Assembly (NCBI GenBank): GCA_030604405.1
Contig: JAUVVY010000039.1
Coordinates: 1-37,871, forward strand
Origin: a bacterium
GTDB lineage: Bacteria; Armatimonadota; Zipacnadia; Zipacnadales; UBA11051
Length of the DNA stretch: 37,871 bases
Reading direction: 5' to 3'
Both the position numbers and the translations under genes were made by a program. Below are positions 8,179 to 17,301 of the stretch, one piece after another. A model generated the notes under the pieces. It did no database searches. It saw only the letters and a program-made list of their open reading frames with translations, and was not told the DNA's origin. Each line of letters begins with the position of its first letter. Positions within the stretch are counted from its first letter, which is position 1.

Positions 8179-9735
8179 TCACTCGTGGGCTGCATAGACT
8201 TCGAACTCCACGACCTGGAAGTTGGCATTAAGAGAATTGTGAAGCCCGGTGAAGCGGATGTATTTCGCCTGCCGGGGCTCGAACCTGTCCACCTGCCAGC
8301 CGCCCCATTCGCCTTCGCTCTTGTCCACCGCCAATTGCCAATTCTCGTTGTCCACCGATGTCTCGATGCGGTAGCGAAAACGCTGGCTCGCGTTGTCATG
8401 CAGCATGGTTTGCGTGCGCGCGACTGTCGAGCTTTCCGGCAGTTCGATAGTGAAGCTGTTCGGCCACGTGAAATAGCCGAAGCCGTACATGCCGCCGTAG
8501 AAGTAGATGTCCCCGTCAATGACCTTTTCGGGCACAAGCTCCGGCTGGTCTTCCTGCCGCACGCAGCCGTGAATCTTCGCACCCTTCGAGGCCAGCGCCA
8601 GGTTCTCCCTGTTGTCGCGCACCAGTGATTCCATTTCCGACAAGTCAACCTTGCCCGACATCTCGTAGGTTCCCTTGACGAAGCGATACACGGCATCGTA
8701 AAGCTCTCTGCCCAAGCCCGGCGTCTCGGCGAACATCTTGACGGCCCTGCCGCCCTCGTAGTAGCCCAGCAGAGCATCGTTCATCCACCCGTACTTCACA
8801 CCCGCGTCCAGGTAGGCATAGAAGCGCTGCTGGAAGTCCTCTAAGGTCAGTGCCCGGGCGTCGAACTCGATCTCGATGCCGCACCGTCCCACTCTGGCTC
8901 TCCTTGCCGCCATCAGGAGCCGACGCAGCTCCGGCTCCTTCTGGAAGAAGTAGTTGGGCTGCAGCATCGTAGCGTCAATTCCGCGTTCCCGCCATCTGAG
9001 GACGCCGCCTGCGGTGAAATACGGTATCCAGTACAGCTTGTACGCGCGCTGGTGAATGTAGTCAGCCGTCCACTCCACCAAATCGTGGTCCGCTTCCCCA
9101 ATGCTCTCAGCCAGCCAGTAGAACCCGACCAGCTCAAGATGCTGGTAATTGTACTGCTGCCAGTGCGCCAACACCCGCTCGACATACCACGCCATCGCTC
9201 TTTGTTGGTGCTCCGGCTGGCTGAAATCCAGAACTTCCTCCTCACCTGGTAGCGGTCCGAATTGGGTGATCTGAGGCATTGCCTTGGGCATGGTGATCAC
9301 AACATTGGCCTTGCGCTCCGGATCGCCGAGAATTGCTCCCGCCTCCGCCACTGCCTGCTCCATCCCGATCAATCCGGTATCCTCACGGAACCAGCAATCG
9401 GCCAGCCACACCCAGTCCTCGACCCCCGCTTGCGGCTGATCCTCGCGGTACGCGTGCAGCCATGCGCCGCTGTCAGTGGCGTACTCGATGAACAGGAAGC
9501 TGTCGAACATCCAGTCCTGCGGCTTGCCCTCTTCATCCACGTATGCCACGTAGGGCATGAGTGCGTCTTTCGTCCATGGCACGCGGCTCTTGCCTCCGTG
9601 ATAGATCAGGCACAAGTCGTGGACGCCCCCGACCTCGGGCGTGCCGGGCTTGAGGTACGCAGACTCTTCAGGCAGTTGCGCCAGGCAAAGTGACCCCATG
9701 AGCGCTAACAATACGAATATCAGGAAAACGCGCAT
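8179..9735 (-). CDS. Secreted DUF4855 protein with C-terminal discoidin (F5/8 type C) domain
   Basis: The start is the ATG at 9735, which has GGGAG upstream on the minus strand and opens a clear signal peptide (MRVFLIFVLLALMGSLCLAQ, cleavage near LA-Q). An in-frame ATG at 9795 lies inside a palindromic repeat and is rejected. About 340 residues match DUF4855, an exported family of unknown activity with glycosidase-like character (LIYHGG, ELVGFYWLAESI, MLQPNYFF, IEIEFDARAL). The last 140 residues or so look like a carbohydrate-binding F5/8 type C domain (YRIETSVDNENWQLA, KYIRFTGLHNS, FQVVEFEVYA). The likely role is binding or processing of an extracellular glycan. It lies downstream of the SGNH-type gene on the same strand. 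The precise chemistry is unknown. Confidence 0.8.
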   Translation of the reverse strand: MRVFLIFVLLALMGSLCLAQLPEESAYLKPGTPEVGGVHDLCLIYHGGKSRVPWTKDALMPYVAYVDEEGKPQDWMFDSFLFIEYATDSGAWLHAYREDQPQAGVEDWVWLADCWFREDTGLIGMEQAVAEAGAILGDPERKANVVITMPKAMPQITQFGPLPGEEEVLDFSQPEHQQRAMAWYVERVLAHWQQYNYQHLELVGFYWLAESIGEADHDLVEWTADYIHQRAYKLYWIPYFTAGGVLRWRERGIDATMLQPNYFFQKEPELRRLLMAARRARVGRCGIEIEFDARALTLEDFQQRFYAYLDAGVKYGWMNDALLGYYEGGRAVKMFAETPGLGRELYDAVYRFVKGTYEMSGKVDLSEMESLVRDNRENLALASKGAKIHGCVRQEDQPELVPEKVIDGDIYFYGGMYGFGYFTWPNSFTIELPESSTVARTQTMLHDNASQRFRYRIETSVDNENWQLAVDKSEGEWGGWQVDRFEPRQAKYIRFTGLHNSLNANFQVVEFEVYAAHE

Positions 9736-9786
9736 AATTATTCTCTCCCATCGCATGGCTTGAGTTTCCCTAAAATTATCGCGTAG

Positions 9787-9805
9787 GTCGGGCATCCTGC
9801 CCGAC
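9787..9805. repeat. Short palindromic repeat, GTCGGGCA type
   Basis: GTCGGGCA (9787-9794) and TGCCCGAC (9798-9805) form a perfect 8-bp stem with a three-base loop. The same arms occur at 11365-11409, where the loop is expanded. A related palindrome occurs at 16181 and a decayed one at 17302. It lies in the 135-bp gap between two minus-strand genes and could also act as a terminator. Confidence 0.7.
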
Positions 9806-9870
9806 TCAGTGGAATTGAAGCGGTGAGGCGGCCGTTGTTTTTCGGCCCGTGCCTTGTCGCCCGCCGAGCA

Positions 9871-11298
9871 TCAAGGCGAGTAGCTCTGTGCTGCATCAAT
9901 CAGGAAGTCGGCGAACACGGGCCCTACTGTCTGATTGGCCAGGGCGTTGGGGTGCGAATCGCCATCGCCGTGCGACATTTCGTACTCATATCGCAGCATG
10001 TTCCGTGTCGGGCTGCCGTCATCTGCCTGCGCCAGCGCATCGAACAGGTCAAAGCATATAACGTTGGTGTGTCCAGCCAGATACTCCGCGCTCTTCAGCC
10101 AGTCGGCGAAAGCCCGCGCGTTATCGGCCTCGGTGGTATCGGTGGACAGTTGGTGCAGTGGCGGCGTGGACATCACGACGAACAGGCGCTCAGGATGCGC
10201 GTCGAAGTAGTTGCGCATCTCCCGGTACCATGTCTTGTACTGTTCGAGTGTTGCGTTGTCGCCAATCGCCGAGGCCGGAAAGCACGACTTGAAGGCAATC
10301 ACCTCGTGGTTCGCCATGATGCTGGTGCGTGCGGAGTTGTTCGTGGTCCACAGGGCATGCAGCCCATCCGGATCGGTGTTATCGTCGGGGATACTGTAGC
10401 TGGTGTTCGTCCAGACGCCTGCGGGATTTCTCAGGCCCTCGCCATTGTAGCCGTGATCCCAGAATGTGTAGCTCGTGGCGTTGTCGGCGTTGTACGCAGC
10501 GATGTGCGCGCGCATACTGCCTTGTACAATCATCCCGTTCCCGGTCGAATGATGCAGAAAGAACAGGTTGGTAAGGCCGGCGGTTGCCTCTGTGACCTGG
10601 ATGTCTGTCTGGCCGAAAACATCGCCATCGGTGGCGCGCACGCTTCCGCTGCCCACCGCTGTCGCTGTGAAGCGATACGTCGAGGTCACCGCGGCCGGGG
10701 CCATTGCCGGGGCGACGCTGCCGATGTCGCCCTCCACCGACCAGACCGCATCGAAGTCAATCGGGTCGCCGTGCTGGTCAAAGCCCGAGGCGGTTATGTC
10801 CTGGGTTGCGCCTACTTGCAGTGTAGCCGAGGCCGGCTCCATCGTGATGGTGGTCAGCACGCGCGTACCCGGTGTGACCACCGTCACACTCGCCTCGCCT
10901 ACCACAGCCCCCTGCATCGCCTGTACCTTTCCCTGGCCACTGATATTGGCGCTGAAATGTCTAATTGACGTCGTAGCAGCCGGTGCAGCGACGAAGTTCC
11001 CGATCCCGCCTTCGACCGTCCACACGGGCAATATATCAATCTCGTCGTCATACTGGTCATATCCCGTCGCCACGAAGACCTGCGTCTCGCCCACATCCAG
11101 CACGCACGAATCAGGCGTGACCGTGATAGTCGTGAGAGTGGGCGGCGCCGGCAGAGGCGCACCTCCACCTCCGCACCCTGAACCGGCAAGCACGCAAGCC
11201 AGCGCACACGCCGCCAGGAGTTTGAGGCCAGCCCTGATTGCGAGCTTCGAGTGATTGTATTCGCCTTTGCCTCGGACAACAGTCATTGGATCGCTCAT
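9871..11298 (-). CDS. Exported protein with two Big-type Ig domains and an SGNH-like hydrolase domain
   Basis: The ATG at 11298 has GGAGGA four bases upstream on the minus strand; further in-frame starts up to 11373 lack a comparable site. After a basic N-terminus, a hydrophobic stretch ends at Cys42 in LAGSGC and a polyglycine spacer follows, so a lipid anchor is likely although the lipobox is imperfect. Two tandem bacterial Ig (Big_2-like) domains follow, each with a TTITVTP or TTITMEP start and a PVWTVEGG or AVWSVEGD core. The C-terminal 230 residues or so look like an SGNH/GDSL-type hydrolase: LFFLHHSTGNG, VIAFKSCFPAS and a terminal SHPNALANQ block. Such enzymes commonly remove acyl groups from polysaccharides. 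The catalytic assignment is inference. The gene is divergent from the heparinase-like gene. Confidence 0.7.
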   Translation of the reverse strand: MSDPMTVVRGKGEYNHSKLAIRAGLKLLAACALACVLAGSGCGGGGAPLPAPPTLTTITVTPDSCVLDVGETQVFVATGYDQYDDEIDILPVWTVEGGIGNFVAAPAATTSIRHFSANISGQGKVQAMQGAVVGEASVTVVTPGTRVLTTITMEPASATLQVGATQDITASGFDQHGDPIDFDAVWSVEGDIGSVAPAMAPAAVTSTYRFTATAVGSGSVRATDGDVFGQTDIQVTEATAGLTNLFFLHHSTGNGMIVQGSMRAHIAAYNADNATSYTFWDHGYNGEGLRNPAGVWTNTSYSIPDDNTDPDGLHALWTTNNSARTSIMANHEVIAFKSCFPASAIGDNATLEQYKTWYREMRNYFDAHPERLFVVMSTPPLHQLSTDTTEADNARAFADWLKSAEYLAGHTNVICFDLFDALAQADDGSPTRNMLRYEYEMSHGDGDSHPNALANQTVGPVFADFLIDAAQSYSP

Positions 11299-11364
11299 CA
11301 GTTCCTCCACCAAAGCATTCATTCTTCTGTCGCGCGGCTTGGGCATCCCCCAAAAACCCCGTGG

Positions 11365-11409
11365 GTCGGGCATCCCGCAGGCCCTGAGCTTGTCGAAGGG
11401 CTGCCCGAC
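11365..11409. repeat. Nested palindromic repeat: CCCTGAGC element inside a GTCGGGCA element
   Basis: The outer arms GTCGGGCA (11365-11372) and TGCCCGAC (11402-11409) match the 9787-9805 palindrome. Between them lies a copy of the second family, CCCTGAGC through GTCGAAGGG (11382-11400), whose own ends GCCCT and AGGGC pair. It lies in the 296-bp divergent intergenic region 11299-11594. The rest of that region holds the AAAGGA-type ribosome site of the lyase gene and no obvious consensus promoter. Confidence 0.7.
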
Positions 11410-11594
11410 TCCGTTGCCGAACGCCTATTTGAAGTTCGACGTGGCAGCCTTTTCTTCCTGCTGAGAATCTCCTCCCACTACCCATCTTGCGCAGGTGAGA
11501 GCAGTTCCTGAGCGAAACTTACACCCAGGATGCACCAGATACGACTCACTAACTCAGAAATCGCGTTCACGCGCAGAAAGGACGTGTTCTCATC

Positions 11595-14309
11595 GTGTAT
11601 TGGGCAAAGTTGACCGTGCTAGTCCTCGTGCTGGCCGCACTGAGCACTTCGGCCACGGCGGCAGAGTTGAAGTCTGCCGAAATCAGGCACCCCGCAATGC
11701 CGGCTCCTGAAGCCTCGGCGGCCCCTCTCAAGGCCAGGATAGATCCACTGCTGGAGCGGGGGATGGAGTTTGTGCTGGACCTGGTGCCGGACCGCAACGG
11801 CGTTCGCTTTTGCGATTGTCCCAATTGCGAGGAGGGCGTGCAGGCCGGCCAGTTGGTGTGGAACGGAATCGAAGACCCTGATGGCGTTCACTGCAAGTTC
11901 TGCGGGCATGAGTACCCCTCCGAGAAGTATCCCATGGACAAAGTGCTGAAGTTCAAGAACCGGCGTGGGGAAGAGATGGAGTGGCGGTACTGGGAAGGCC
12001 CGGATGGCGGGCCACACTATTTTACCGCCCGCGCCCGCTTTAACAGAAAAAGCTATGTCGGTAGCCTCGCCCAGCAGATGGCGGACTGTTACCTTGCCAC
12101 CGGTGAAGACAAGTACGCCGACGCCGGCGCAGAGCTGTTGTACCACATATCGCAGCGATATGCCGGCTGGTGCTTTGTGAAAGACCGGACCGTTGGCCAG
12201 GACGGGCCCATGCCCGACGCCAAGCCGCCGTACCAGTACTGGGGCGGGATCTGGAGCCGCTGGTTCTACGGCGATGCCCCGCAACATGTTGCATACGCCT
12301 ACGACCGGCTCTACGAAAGCGGCGCCTTCGAGCGCCTGAGCGAGAAGCAGGGCATTGACATCAAGGCGGCCATTGAGCGCGACATGCTGTACGCCTCGAT
12401 AGAATTCCTGCGTACCTACAAGGAATACTACAGCAATATGTCGCCTGGCCTATACCGCAGCCTTATCGTCTATGGCCGCATCCTCAATGAGCCCGACTAC
12501 GTACACGATGGTATCAACCGCGCTCTGGGCCTGTTGCGAAATCAATTCTTCTTCGATGGCGTGTGGAAAGAAGGCTCCATCAGCTACCATTACATGACTA
12601 CCGGCGGGCTGGGGAGTGTATTTCGTGTAGCCAAAGGCTATTCCGACCCACCCGGCTACACCTGGCCTGAAGACGGTACACGCTTTGATGACCTCGACAT
12701 GGAGGGCGACCTGCCGTTTGTCAACAAAGCCATCAATTCCGTGCGCGCGCTGGTGTTCCCCAACCGCAGAATTGTGCCGACTCATGACGCCTGGCCCAAG
12801 AGCAGCCGCAAACCCACCGACAAGAACGTTCCCGTGCTGCTGGCCGGCATGCGTCACGCCCGACTGGCCCGCAAAGAGCTGCCCAATGCGAGCCAAGCGC
12901 ACTTGCATTTCAGCGGCGGCCACGGTCATCAGCACGCCGATAACCTCAATATCATTCTCTGGGCCAAGGGCAGAGAGCTGCTGTGCGACGTTGGCTATAC
13001 CCATTCGGCGTGGCGCGCGTGGACGACACGAACCCCGGCCCACAACACCGTCACAATCGACGAGCAGGACCAGTATACTGGCGGCGTTGGCGGCAACCTC
13101 ACACTCTATTCGCCTCTATCAGACGACCTGCAGGTTGTGGAGGCGCAGGCGCTGGTGGCCTACCCGGACCTCGCGACCGAATATCGTCGCCGGCTTGTCA
13201 TAGTCGGCGTCTCGGACGCCGATGCTTATGTCCTGGACATCTTCCGCGTCGCCGGCGGCAAGCAGCACGACTGGGTACTCCACGGAAGCGCCAACTACGA
13301 CCAGACCGCCGCTCTGAGTCTGCCGGTAGAACCGGTCGAGGCCACGCTGCTGGGACCCGACGCAGAGTTCCGACTGCCGAAGAGTGAGAGCGACCGCGGC
13401 GAGTTCCCTGAAGGCCGCAGCCCGGCCTACGCTTTCATCCGCGACTTGCAGAAAACGGAAAGCTCTGACGACTGGTCGGTCACATTTGACTTCGCCGAAG
13501 ATTCTGACGTGCACCTGCGCACGGCGGTCCTGGGCCAGCCGGACACTACCGTCTATCAGGTGATGTCGCCATCAATCCGCCGCGCCGACGAGAACGATGC
13601 CGAGCTCGACAAGTACTGGATGCCCGGCGTTGTCGTTCGCCGCACCACCACCGACGAGGCTCTGACCTCCGTATATGTGGCGGTTCACGAGCCTTACATG
13701 GAGCAGCGCTTTGTGCACTCGGTTAAATCGCTTCTGGCTCCCAGTCCGGACGATGTCCACAGCCCCCTTGCGCTGGCGATCACCCATGAGGCCGGCACCG
13801 ATTACATCCTCTCATCGCCCCTTGAAGGCGGCCAGCAGGTTTCGCTAAATGTCAATGGCAAGACCCTGGCCTGCAACGGCCGCCTGGGTTTGGTCCGCGT
13901 CCGCGATGGCGCACTGGTTGCGGCCTACCTCACCGACGGCACCTTGCTGCAGTACGGCGATTTTGTCATTGAGAGCGACCGCAAAGCCATAGCGGGCGTC
14001 ATCACCGGCGTCGAGCGTGATGATGCTGCCAACAAGTATGCCTTCGTGGTTGACCAGGAGCTGCTGCCCGAAGCTGCCCTGGCGGGATGTTTCGTCATCG
14101 TCACCCACGGCGATGGCACAACTCACGGCTACGAGATCGCCGGCTCAGAGCGCAGAGCGGACGCCAACGTGCTCCACTTGACAGACGACCCGGGCTTCGA
14201 GATAAACGAAGACGGCACTACGCAGTTTGTTTATTATCCTGGCAACACCATCGAGGGCCCGAACACCTTCCGCATCAACACTGTCATCTACTTCCAGGCC
14301 GAGGACTAA
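11595..14309 (+). CDS. Secreted heparinase II/III-like polysaccharide lyase
   Basis: The GTG at 11595 is preceded by an AAAGGA site and opens a signal peptide (MYWAKLTVLVLVLAALSTSA, cleavage near ATAAE). Next comes an unusual cysteine cluster (C73, C75, C78, C100, C103) that resembles a zinc ribbon. A long alpha-helical toroid follows (for example YYSNMSPGLYRSLIVYGRI). The heparinase II/III beta-sandwich domain starts near residue 440 with GGHGHQHADNLN (H443, H445, H447, D449) and ELLCDVGYTHSAW. The family cleaves uronic-acid-containing polysaccharides by beta-elimination; alginate, heparin-like and other uronans are all possible. At 904 residues it is long but intact. Neighbouring oxidoreductases could process the unsaturated uronate products. 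The cysteine cluster in an exported enzyme is odd and could instead form disulfides. Confidence 0.85.
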   Translation: MYWAKLTVLVLVLAALSTSATAAELKSAEIRHPAMPAPEASAAPLKARIDPLLERGMEFVLDLVPDRNGVRFCDCPNCEEGVQAGQLVWNGIEDPDGVHCKFCGHEYPSEKYPMDKVLKFKNRRGEEMEWRYWEGPDGGPHYFTARARFNRKSYVGSLAQQMADCYLATGEDKYADAGAELLYHISQRYAGWCFVKDRTVGQDGPMPDAKPPYQYWGGIWSRWFYGDAPQHVAYAYDRLYESGAFERLSEKQGIDIKAAIERDMLYASIEFLRTYKEYYSNMSPGLYRSLIVYGRILNEPDYVHDGINRALGLLRNQFFFDGVWKEGSISYHYMTTGGLGSVFRVAKGYSDPPGYTWPEDGTRFDDLDMEGDLPFVNKAINSVRALVFPNRRIVPTHDAWPKSSRKPTDKNVPVLLAGMRHARLARKELPNASQAHLHFSGGHGHQHADNLNIILWAKGRELLCDVGYTHSAWRAWTTRTPAHNTVTIDEQDQYTGGVGGNLTLYSPLSDDLQVVEAQALVAYPDLATEYRRRLVIVGVSDADAYVLDIFRVAGGKQHDWVLHGSANYDQTAALSLPVEPVEATLLGPDAEFRLPKSESDRGEFPEGRSPAYAFIRDLQKTESSDDWSVTFDFAEDSDVHLRTAVLGQPDTTVYQVMSPSIRRADENDAELDKYWMPGVVVRRTTTDEALTSVYVAVHEPYMEQRFVHSVKSLLAPSPDDVHSPLALAITHEAGTDYILSSPLEGGQQVSLNVNGKTLACNGRLGLVRVRDGALVAAYLTDGTLLQYGDFVIESDRKAIAGVITGVERDDAANKYAFVVDQELLPEAALAGCFVIVTHGDGTTHGYEIAGSERRADANVLHLTDDPGFEINEDGTTQFVYYPGNTIEGPNTFRINTVIYFQAED

Positions 14310-14500
14310 TATCGCTTGCTAGTTCCTTGACGGCACCGGCAGGCGCACGGGGAAGATACGGCTTCTGACTACTGATAACAGAGAAGGACCGGGGGAGATG
14401 GGAGGCAAGAGTGAGCGAACATGCGCTTTGTCCAGATCACGAACACACGATGGCTTCATTATGAAATCTGGGCGGCTCGCCGCTCTTGGGCACTGACTAG

Positions 14501-15964
14501 ATGAGAGAGGTCATTGTGAGTGCAGCGTTAGCACTTATGGCAGGGGGCTTGGTCTGGTATGTGCTGCGAGGTATTCGGGCCGGACCGCCCGGCTGGGCCC
14601 TAGGGGCGGCGGCGGCCGGTCTCGCTTTCGTTCCGATCGCGTTGTTGATAGCGGTGGGTGACTCCGTATGCGTCTGCTTCTGGAAGATGCCCCCGTACGA
14701 CGAGCAGGCCATTTTCACAGTTAACGCTGATGGGACAGGCCGACAGAGGTTGACAGAGACCGAGATCCAGTACGGAAAACCCACCTGGTCTCCTGATGGC
14801 AGCAGAATTGCCGTCGCCGTTTTCGGCAATGAGTACACGGGAATCTACATGATGAATCCCGACGGCACCGATTGGCGCGTAATCGTGGATAGTGTTGCCG
14901 ACGCCCACGCAGCGGGCCCCTCAGGCCATACCGGGCCGTTCCCGGAGTTCCATATACCTTCGGACTCGCATCCGACGTGGTCTCCGGACGGCACCAAGAT
15001 CGCCTTCACCAGGTACCTGCAGCCAACCAAGACTAGGCTCTACGTAGTCCGTAAAGACGGGACGCAAAAAACAAAACTCGCAGACGCACCAACACTTGCT
15101 GAAGACGTCGCGTGGAGTCCCGACGGCAGCCGACTTGCATTCACCTGCAGGCACGACGGCGACCACGACATCTGTGTCGTAAACAGCGATGGAAGCGCGC
15201 AGGTGAATCTCACGACAGGCCCCGGGTATGACAGTCACCCCGCCTGGTCTCCTGATGGTAAGCGACTTGCTTTTCATAGCTACCGGGATTACGCGTGTGG
15301 TATCCATCTCATGAACTCCGACGGTAGCGAGCCGAGACTCCTCGCGAAGAGCTGCGGAGGATATCAGCCGCCATGGTCGCCAGATGGTGAAAAGGTTGCC
15401 TTTACGGCCGTGCGCGGCTCCGCCACCCAGGTGTGCGTCATAAACGCGGATGGCACCGACGAGCATGCCCTCACAGACTACACCGAGGACGATATGATAG
15501 GTAACCTGTGCTGGTCTCGCGACGGCAGCAGGCTTGCGTTCTGGCGTTTCCCGCGTGGTACAGAATACGCGTGCGATCACGCCGACATAGTCGTTATGAA
15601 TGCAGATGGCAGCGCAGCCACGCGGGTGGCAACCATTGCTGTACGTGTTCTTGGCGAATATGAGTGGCCGAACGCGCGAACCGTGCCATCCGGCTTTGCG
15701 TGGTCTCCTGACAGCCAGAAGATTGCTTTTGCTAGCATCGACACATCGGCTGCCGTCACTGAAAGCCCTAAGACTCTCGTCACTTTATTTGTGTTCCTGT
15801 TCTTTAGCATCTGTGGCCTGGTCGCGGTCGGATCGGGTATTCTTTCCCTCCGCAAGAAGGGCGGGTGTCTTGCCGCCATTGTGTCCATCGTTTGCGGAGC
15901 CGTGGCCACCGCACTGCTTGTTGCATGGGTTGTGTCGTGTTGGTCGCTGGGGGGTGTCGGCTAG
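14501..15964 (+). CDS. Membrane-anchored WD40-like (PD40/TolB-type) beta-propeller protein
   Basis: Two N-terminal hydrophobic segments (near residues 5-22 and 30-52) and two C-terminal ones (about 430-450 and 455-480) flank a propeller. I count seven WSPDG-type repeats, including PTWSPDGSRIAV, VAWSPDGSRLAF, PAWSPDGKRLAF and FAWSPDSQKIAF. Each is paired with an MNPDGT or INADGT type loop, consistent with a complete propeller. The domain resembles the periplasmic propeller of TolB, but without TolB's N-terminal domain. The ATG at 14501 has no ribosome site. A GTG at 14516 has GAGAGG five bases upstream and could be the real start, which costs only five residues. It probably works outside the membrane as a binding or sensing scaffold. 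No partner is evident nearby. Confidence 0.75.
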   Translation: MREVIVSAALALMAGGLVWYVLRGIRAGPPGWALGAAAAGLAFVPIALLIAVGDSVCVCFWKMPPYDEQAIFTVNADGTGRQRLTETEIQYGKPTWSPDGSRIAVAVFGNEYTGIYMMNPDGTDWRVIVDSVADAHAAGPSGHTGPFPEFHIPSDSHPTWSPDGTKIAFTRYLQPTKTRLYVVRKDGTQKTKLADAPTLAEDVAWSPDGSRLAFTCRHDGDHDICVVNSDGSAQVNLTTGPGYDSHPAWSPDGKRLAFHSYRDYACGIHLMNSDGSEPRLLAKSCGGYQPPWSPDGEKVAFTAVRGSATQVCVINADGTDEHALTDYTEDDMIGNLCWSRDGSRLAFWRFPRGTEYACDHADIVVMNADGSAATRVATIAVRVLGEYEWPNARTVPSGFAWSPDSQKIAFASIDTSAAVTESPKTLVTLFVFLFFSICGLVAVGSGILSLRKKGGCLAAIVSIVCGAVATALLVAWVVSCWSLGGVG

Positions 15965-16104
15965 CCGCGCACAAGGGAGCGTGACAGCCCTTCGCGAGCA
16001 AACACAGGCCATTCCGAGGAATCGCAGCAGCCGGCAAAGACGAGCACGCCCAGCAGAACCTCTTGTGGGATATCTCGGCTTGATCTGAGAGAGTCTTAGC
16101 ATGG

Positions 16105-16180
16105 ATGGATTCTCATGCTCACATAGGCCGTCTTTACGGCAAGAATCACCCGGACAAGCAGTATCTTTCTGCCGCGCAGC
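16105..16180 (+). pseudogene. Remnant: first 25 codons of a TIM-barrel amidohydrolase, broken at a palindromic repeat
   Basis: An ATG at 16105 begins MDSHAHIG and continues through RLYGKNHPDKQYLSAAQL. That is how amidohydrolase-2 family proteins start, with the metal-binding HxH of the first barrel strand. After codon 25 the frame runs directly into the palindrome at 16181 and then into sequence with no amidohydrolase character. The rest of the gene is absent, and the next real gene begins at 16262. This is read as a decayed or truncated gene. The match is short, so chance similarity cannot be excluded. The remainder of the 297-bp interval 15965-16261 holds nothing else recognisable. Confidence 0.45.
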
Positions 16181-16198
16181 TCGGGCTTTCCAGCCCGA
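16181..16198. repeat. Short palindromic repeat, TCGGGCT type
   Basis: TCGGGCT (16181-16187) and AGCCCGA (16192-16198) form a perfect 7-bp stem with the loop TTCC. It shares the TCGGGC core with the elements at 9787 and 11365, and its closest relative is the degenerate copy at 17302. It lies exactly where the amidohydrolase-like frame stops making sense. Confidence 0.65.
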
Positions 16199-16261
16199 TG
16201 GCGTTGCCGAGAAGGCGAGTGCTTACGCATCCCATTTTCCCCAAGGAGAGTGAACTGACGA

Positions 16262-17254
16262 ATGAGCCAACGTATCGGTGCCGCGCTGCTCGGAACAGCC
16301 CACGCCCACGCAATCGGCAAGCTGGTGGTCCTGCAGCAGTCGCCTGATTTCGAGCTGGTGGGTGTTTGCGAGCCTGATGCCGAGCTTCTCAAAGCCGCCC
16401 GCGACAGTGAAGCCTTTGCTGAGGTCAGGTGGCTGGACCAGGCGGAGCTTCTCGCTGATGAGACAATAGCGATGATAGCGGTTGAAGGCCGCGTCCGCGA
16501 CAATCTTGGATTTGCACGCGAAGCCCTCGCAGCCGGCAAGCACATTCATCTTGACAAGCCCGCCGGCTCCTGCCTGAGCGAGTTCGAGTCACTCCTGGCC
16601 CTTGCCACAGACAAGCGCCTGGTCGTGCAGATGGGCTACATGTTCCGCTACAACGCCGCCTTCGAGCTGAGTCTGCAGGCGGTTCAGGAGGGCTGGCTGG
16701 GAGAGGTCTTCTACGTGCATGGGGAGATCAACTCTGACATCCCCGACGAAACCCGGCCACAGTTGGCGGAATACCCGGGCGGCATGATGTTCGAGCTTGG
16801 GTGCCATCTCATTGACATGCTCGTGGCAACGCTGGGCGCGCCGCAGACGGTGCAACCCTTCCTGCGCCACGATGGCGACCAGGACGATGGGCTGGATGAC
16901 AACTGCACCGCCATCTTCGAGTTTGACGAGGCCGTGGCGGTCATTCACACGGCGGCTATGGAAGCACACGCCTCAGAGCGCCGCTGCTGGGAGGTCTGCG
17001 GCACAGGCGGTAGCATTATCATCCAGCCGCTGGAGCCGCCTGCGATGCGCATGTGTCTCAAGTCCTCTCAAGGCGGCTTCGAGGCCGGTTGGCAGACGGT
17101 CGAGGTCCCTGATATTCCGCGCTACGTCCGCGACATGGCCGAGCTGGCCGCGTGTATTCGCGGCGAGCGGGAGCCATCGTATGGCCCGCAGCACGATCTG
17201 GCGACCCAGCAGGCCATCTTGTCCGCATGCGGCGTCAAGAGCCCGTTCATCTGA
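16262..17254 (+). CDS. Gfo/Idh/MocA family oxidoreductase (second copy, divergent)
   Basis: The ATG at 16262 follows an AAGGAGAG site at a rather long spacing. The 330-residue protein has the Gfo/Idh/MocA layout with altered signatures. The nucleotide loop reads ALLGTAHAHAIGK instead of GxGxxG, and the usual EKP is LDKP (HIHLDKPAGS). The C-terminal domain has GGMMFELGCHLIDMLV, with the conserved histidine, and QMGYMFRYNAAFEL. These changes are seen in many members annotated only as oxidoreductases in glycan-degrading bacteria. It probably acts on a sugar or polyol in the cytosol with a dinucleotide cofactor, but cofactor binding by the altered loop is less certain. The opine-dehydrogenase-like gene follows after about 200 bp on the same strand. 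Confidence 0.85.
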   Translation: MSQRIGAALLGTAHAHAIGKLVVLQQSPDFELVGVCEPDAELLKAARDSEAFAEVRWLDQAELLADETIAMIAVEGRVRDNLGFAREALAAGKHIHLDKPAGSCLSEFESLLALATDKRLVVQMGYMFRYNAAFELSLQAVQEGWLGEVFYVHGEINSDIPDETRPQLAEYPGGMMFELGCHLIDMLVATLGAPQTVQPFLRHDGDQDDGLDDNCTAIFEFDEAVAVIHTAAMEAHASERRCWEVCGTGGSIIIQPLEPPAMRMCLKSSQGGFEAGWQTVEVPDIPRYVRDMAELAACIRGEREPSYGPQHDLATQQAILSACGVKSPFI

Positions 17255-17301
17255 AACACTGCGTGCAACAAGGCCCAGGGCATCCATTCCTTCGCAGTAG
17301 C

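Noticed and set aside
9736-9795. Upstream start for the DUF4855 gene at 9795
   Set aside because: The extra 20 residues come from the palindromic repeat region; the start at 9735 has a ribosome site and opens a signal peptide.
14310-14500. Short frame of 27 codons near 14420
   Set aside because: No ribosome site and no similarity that I recognise; chance open frame.
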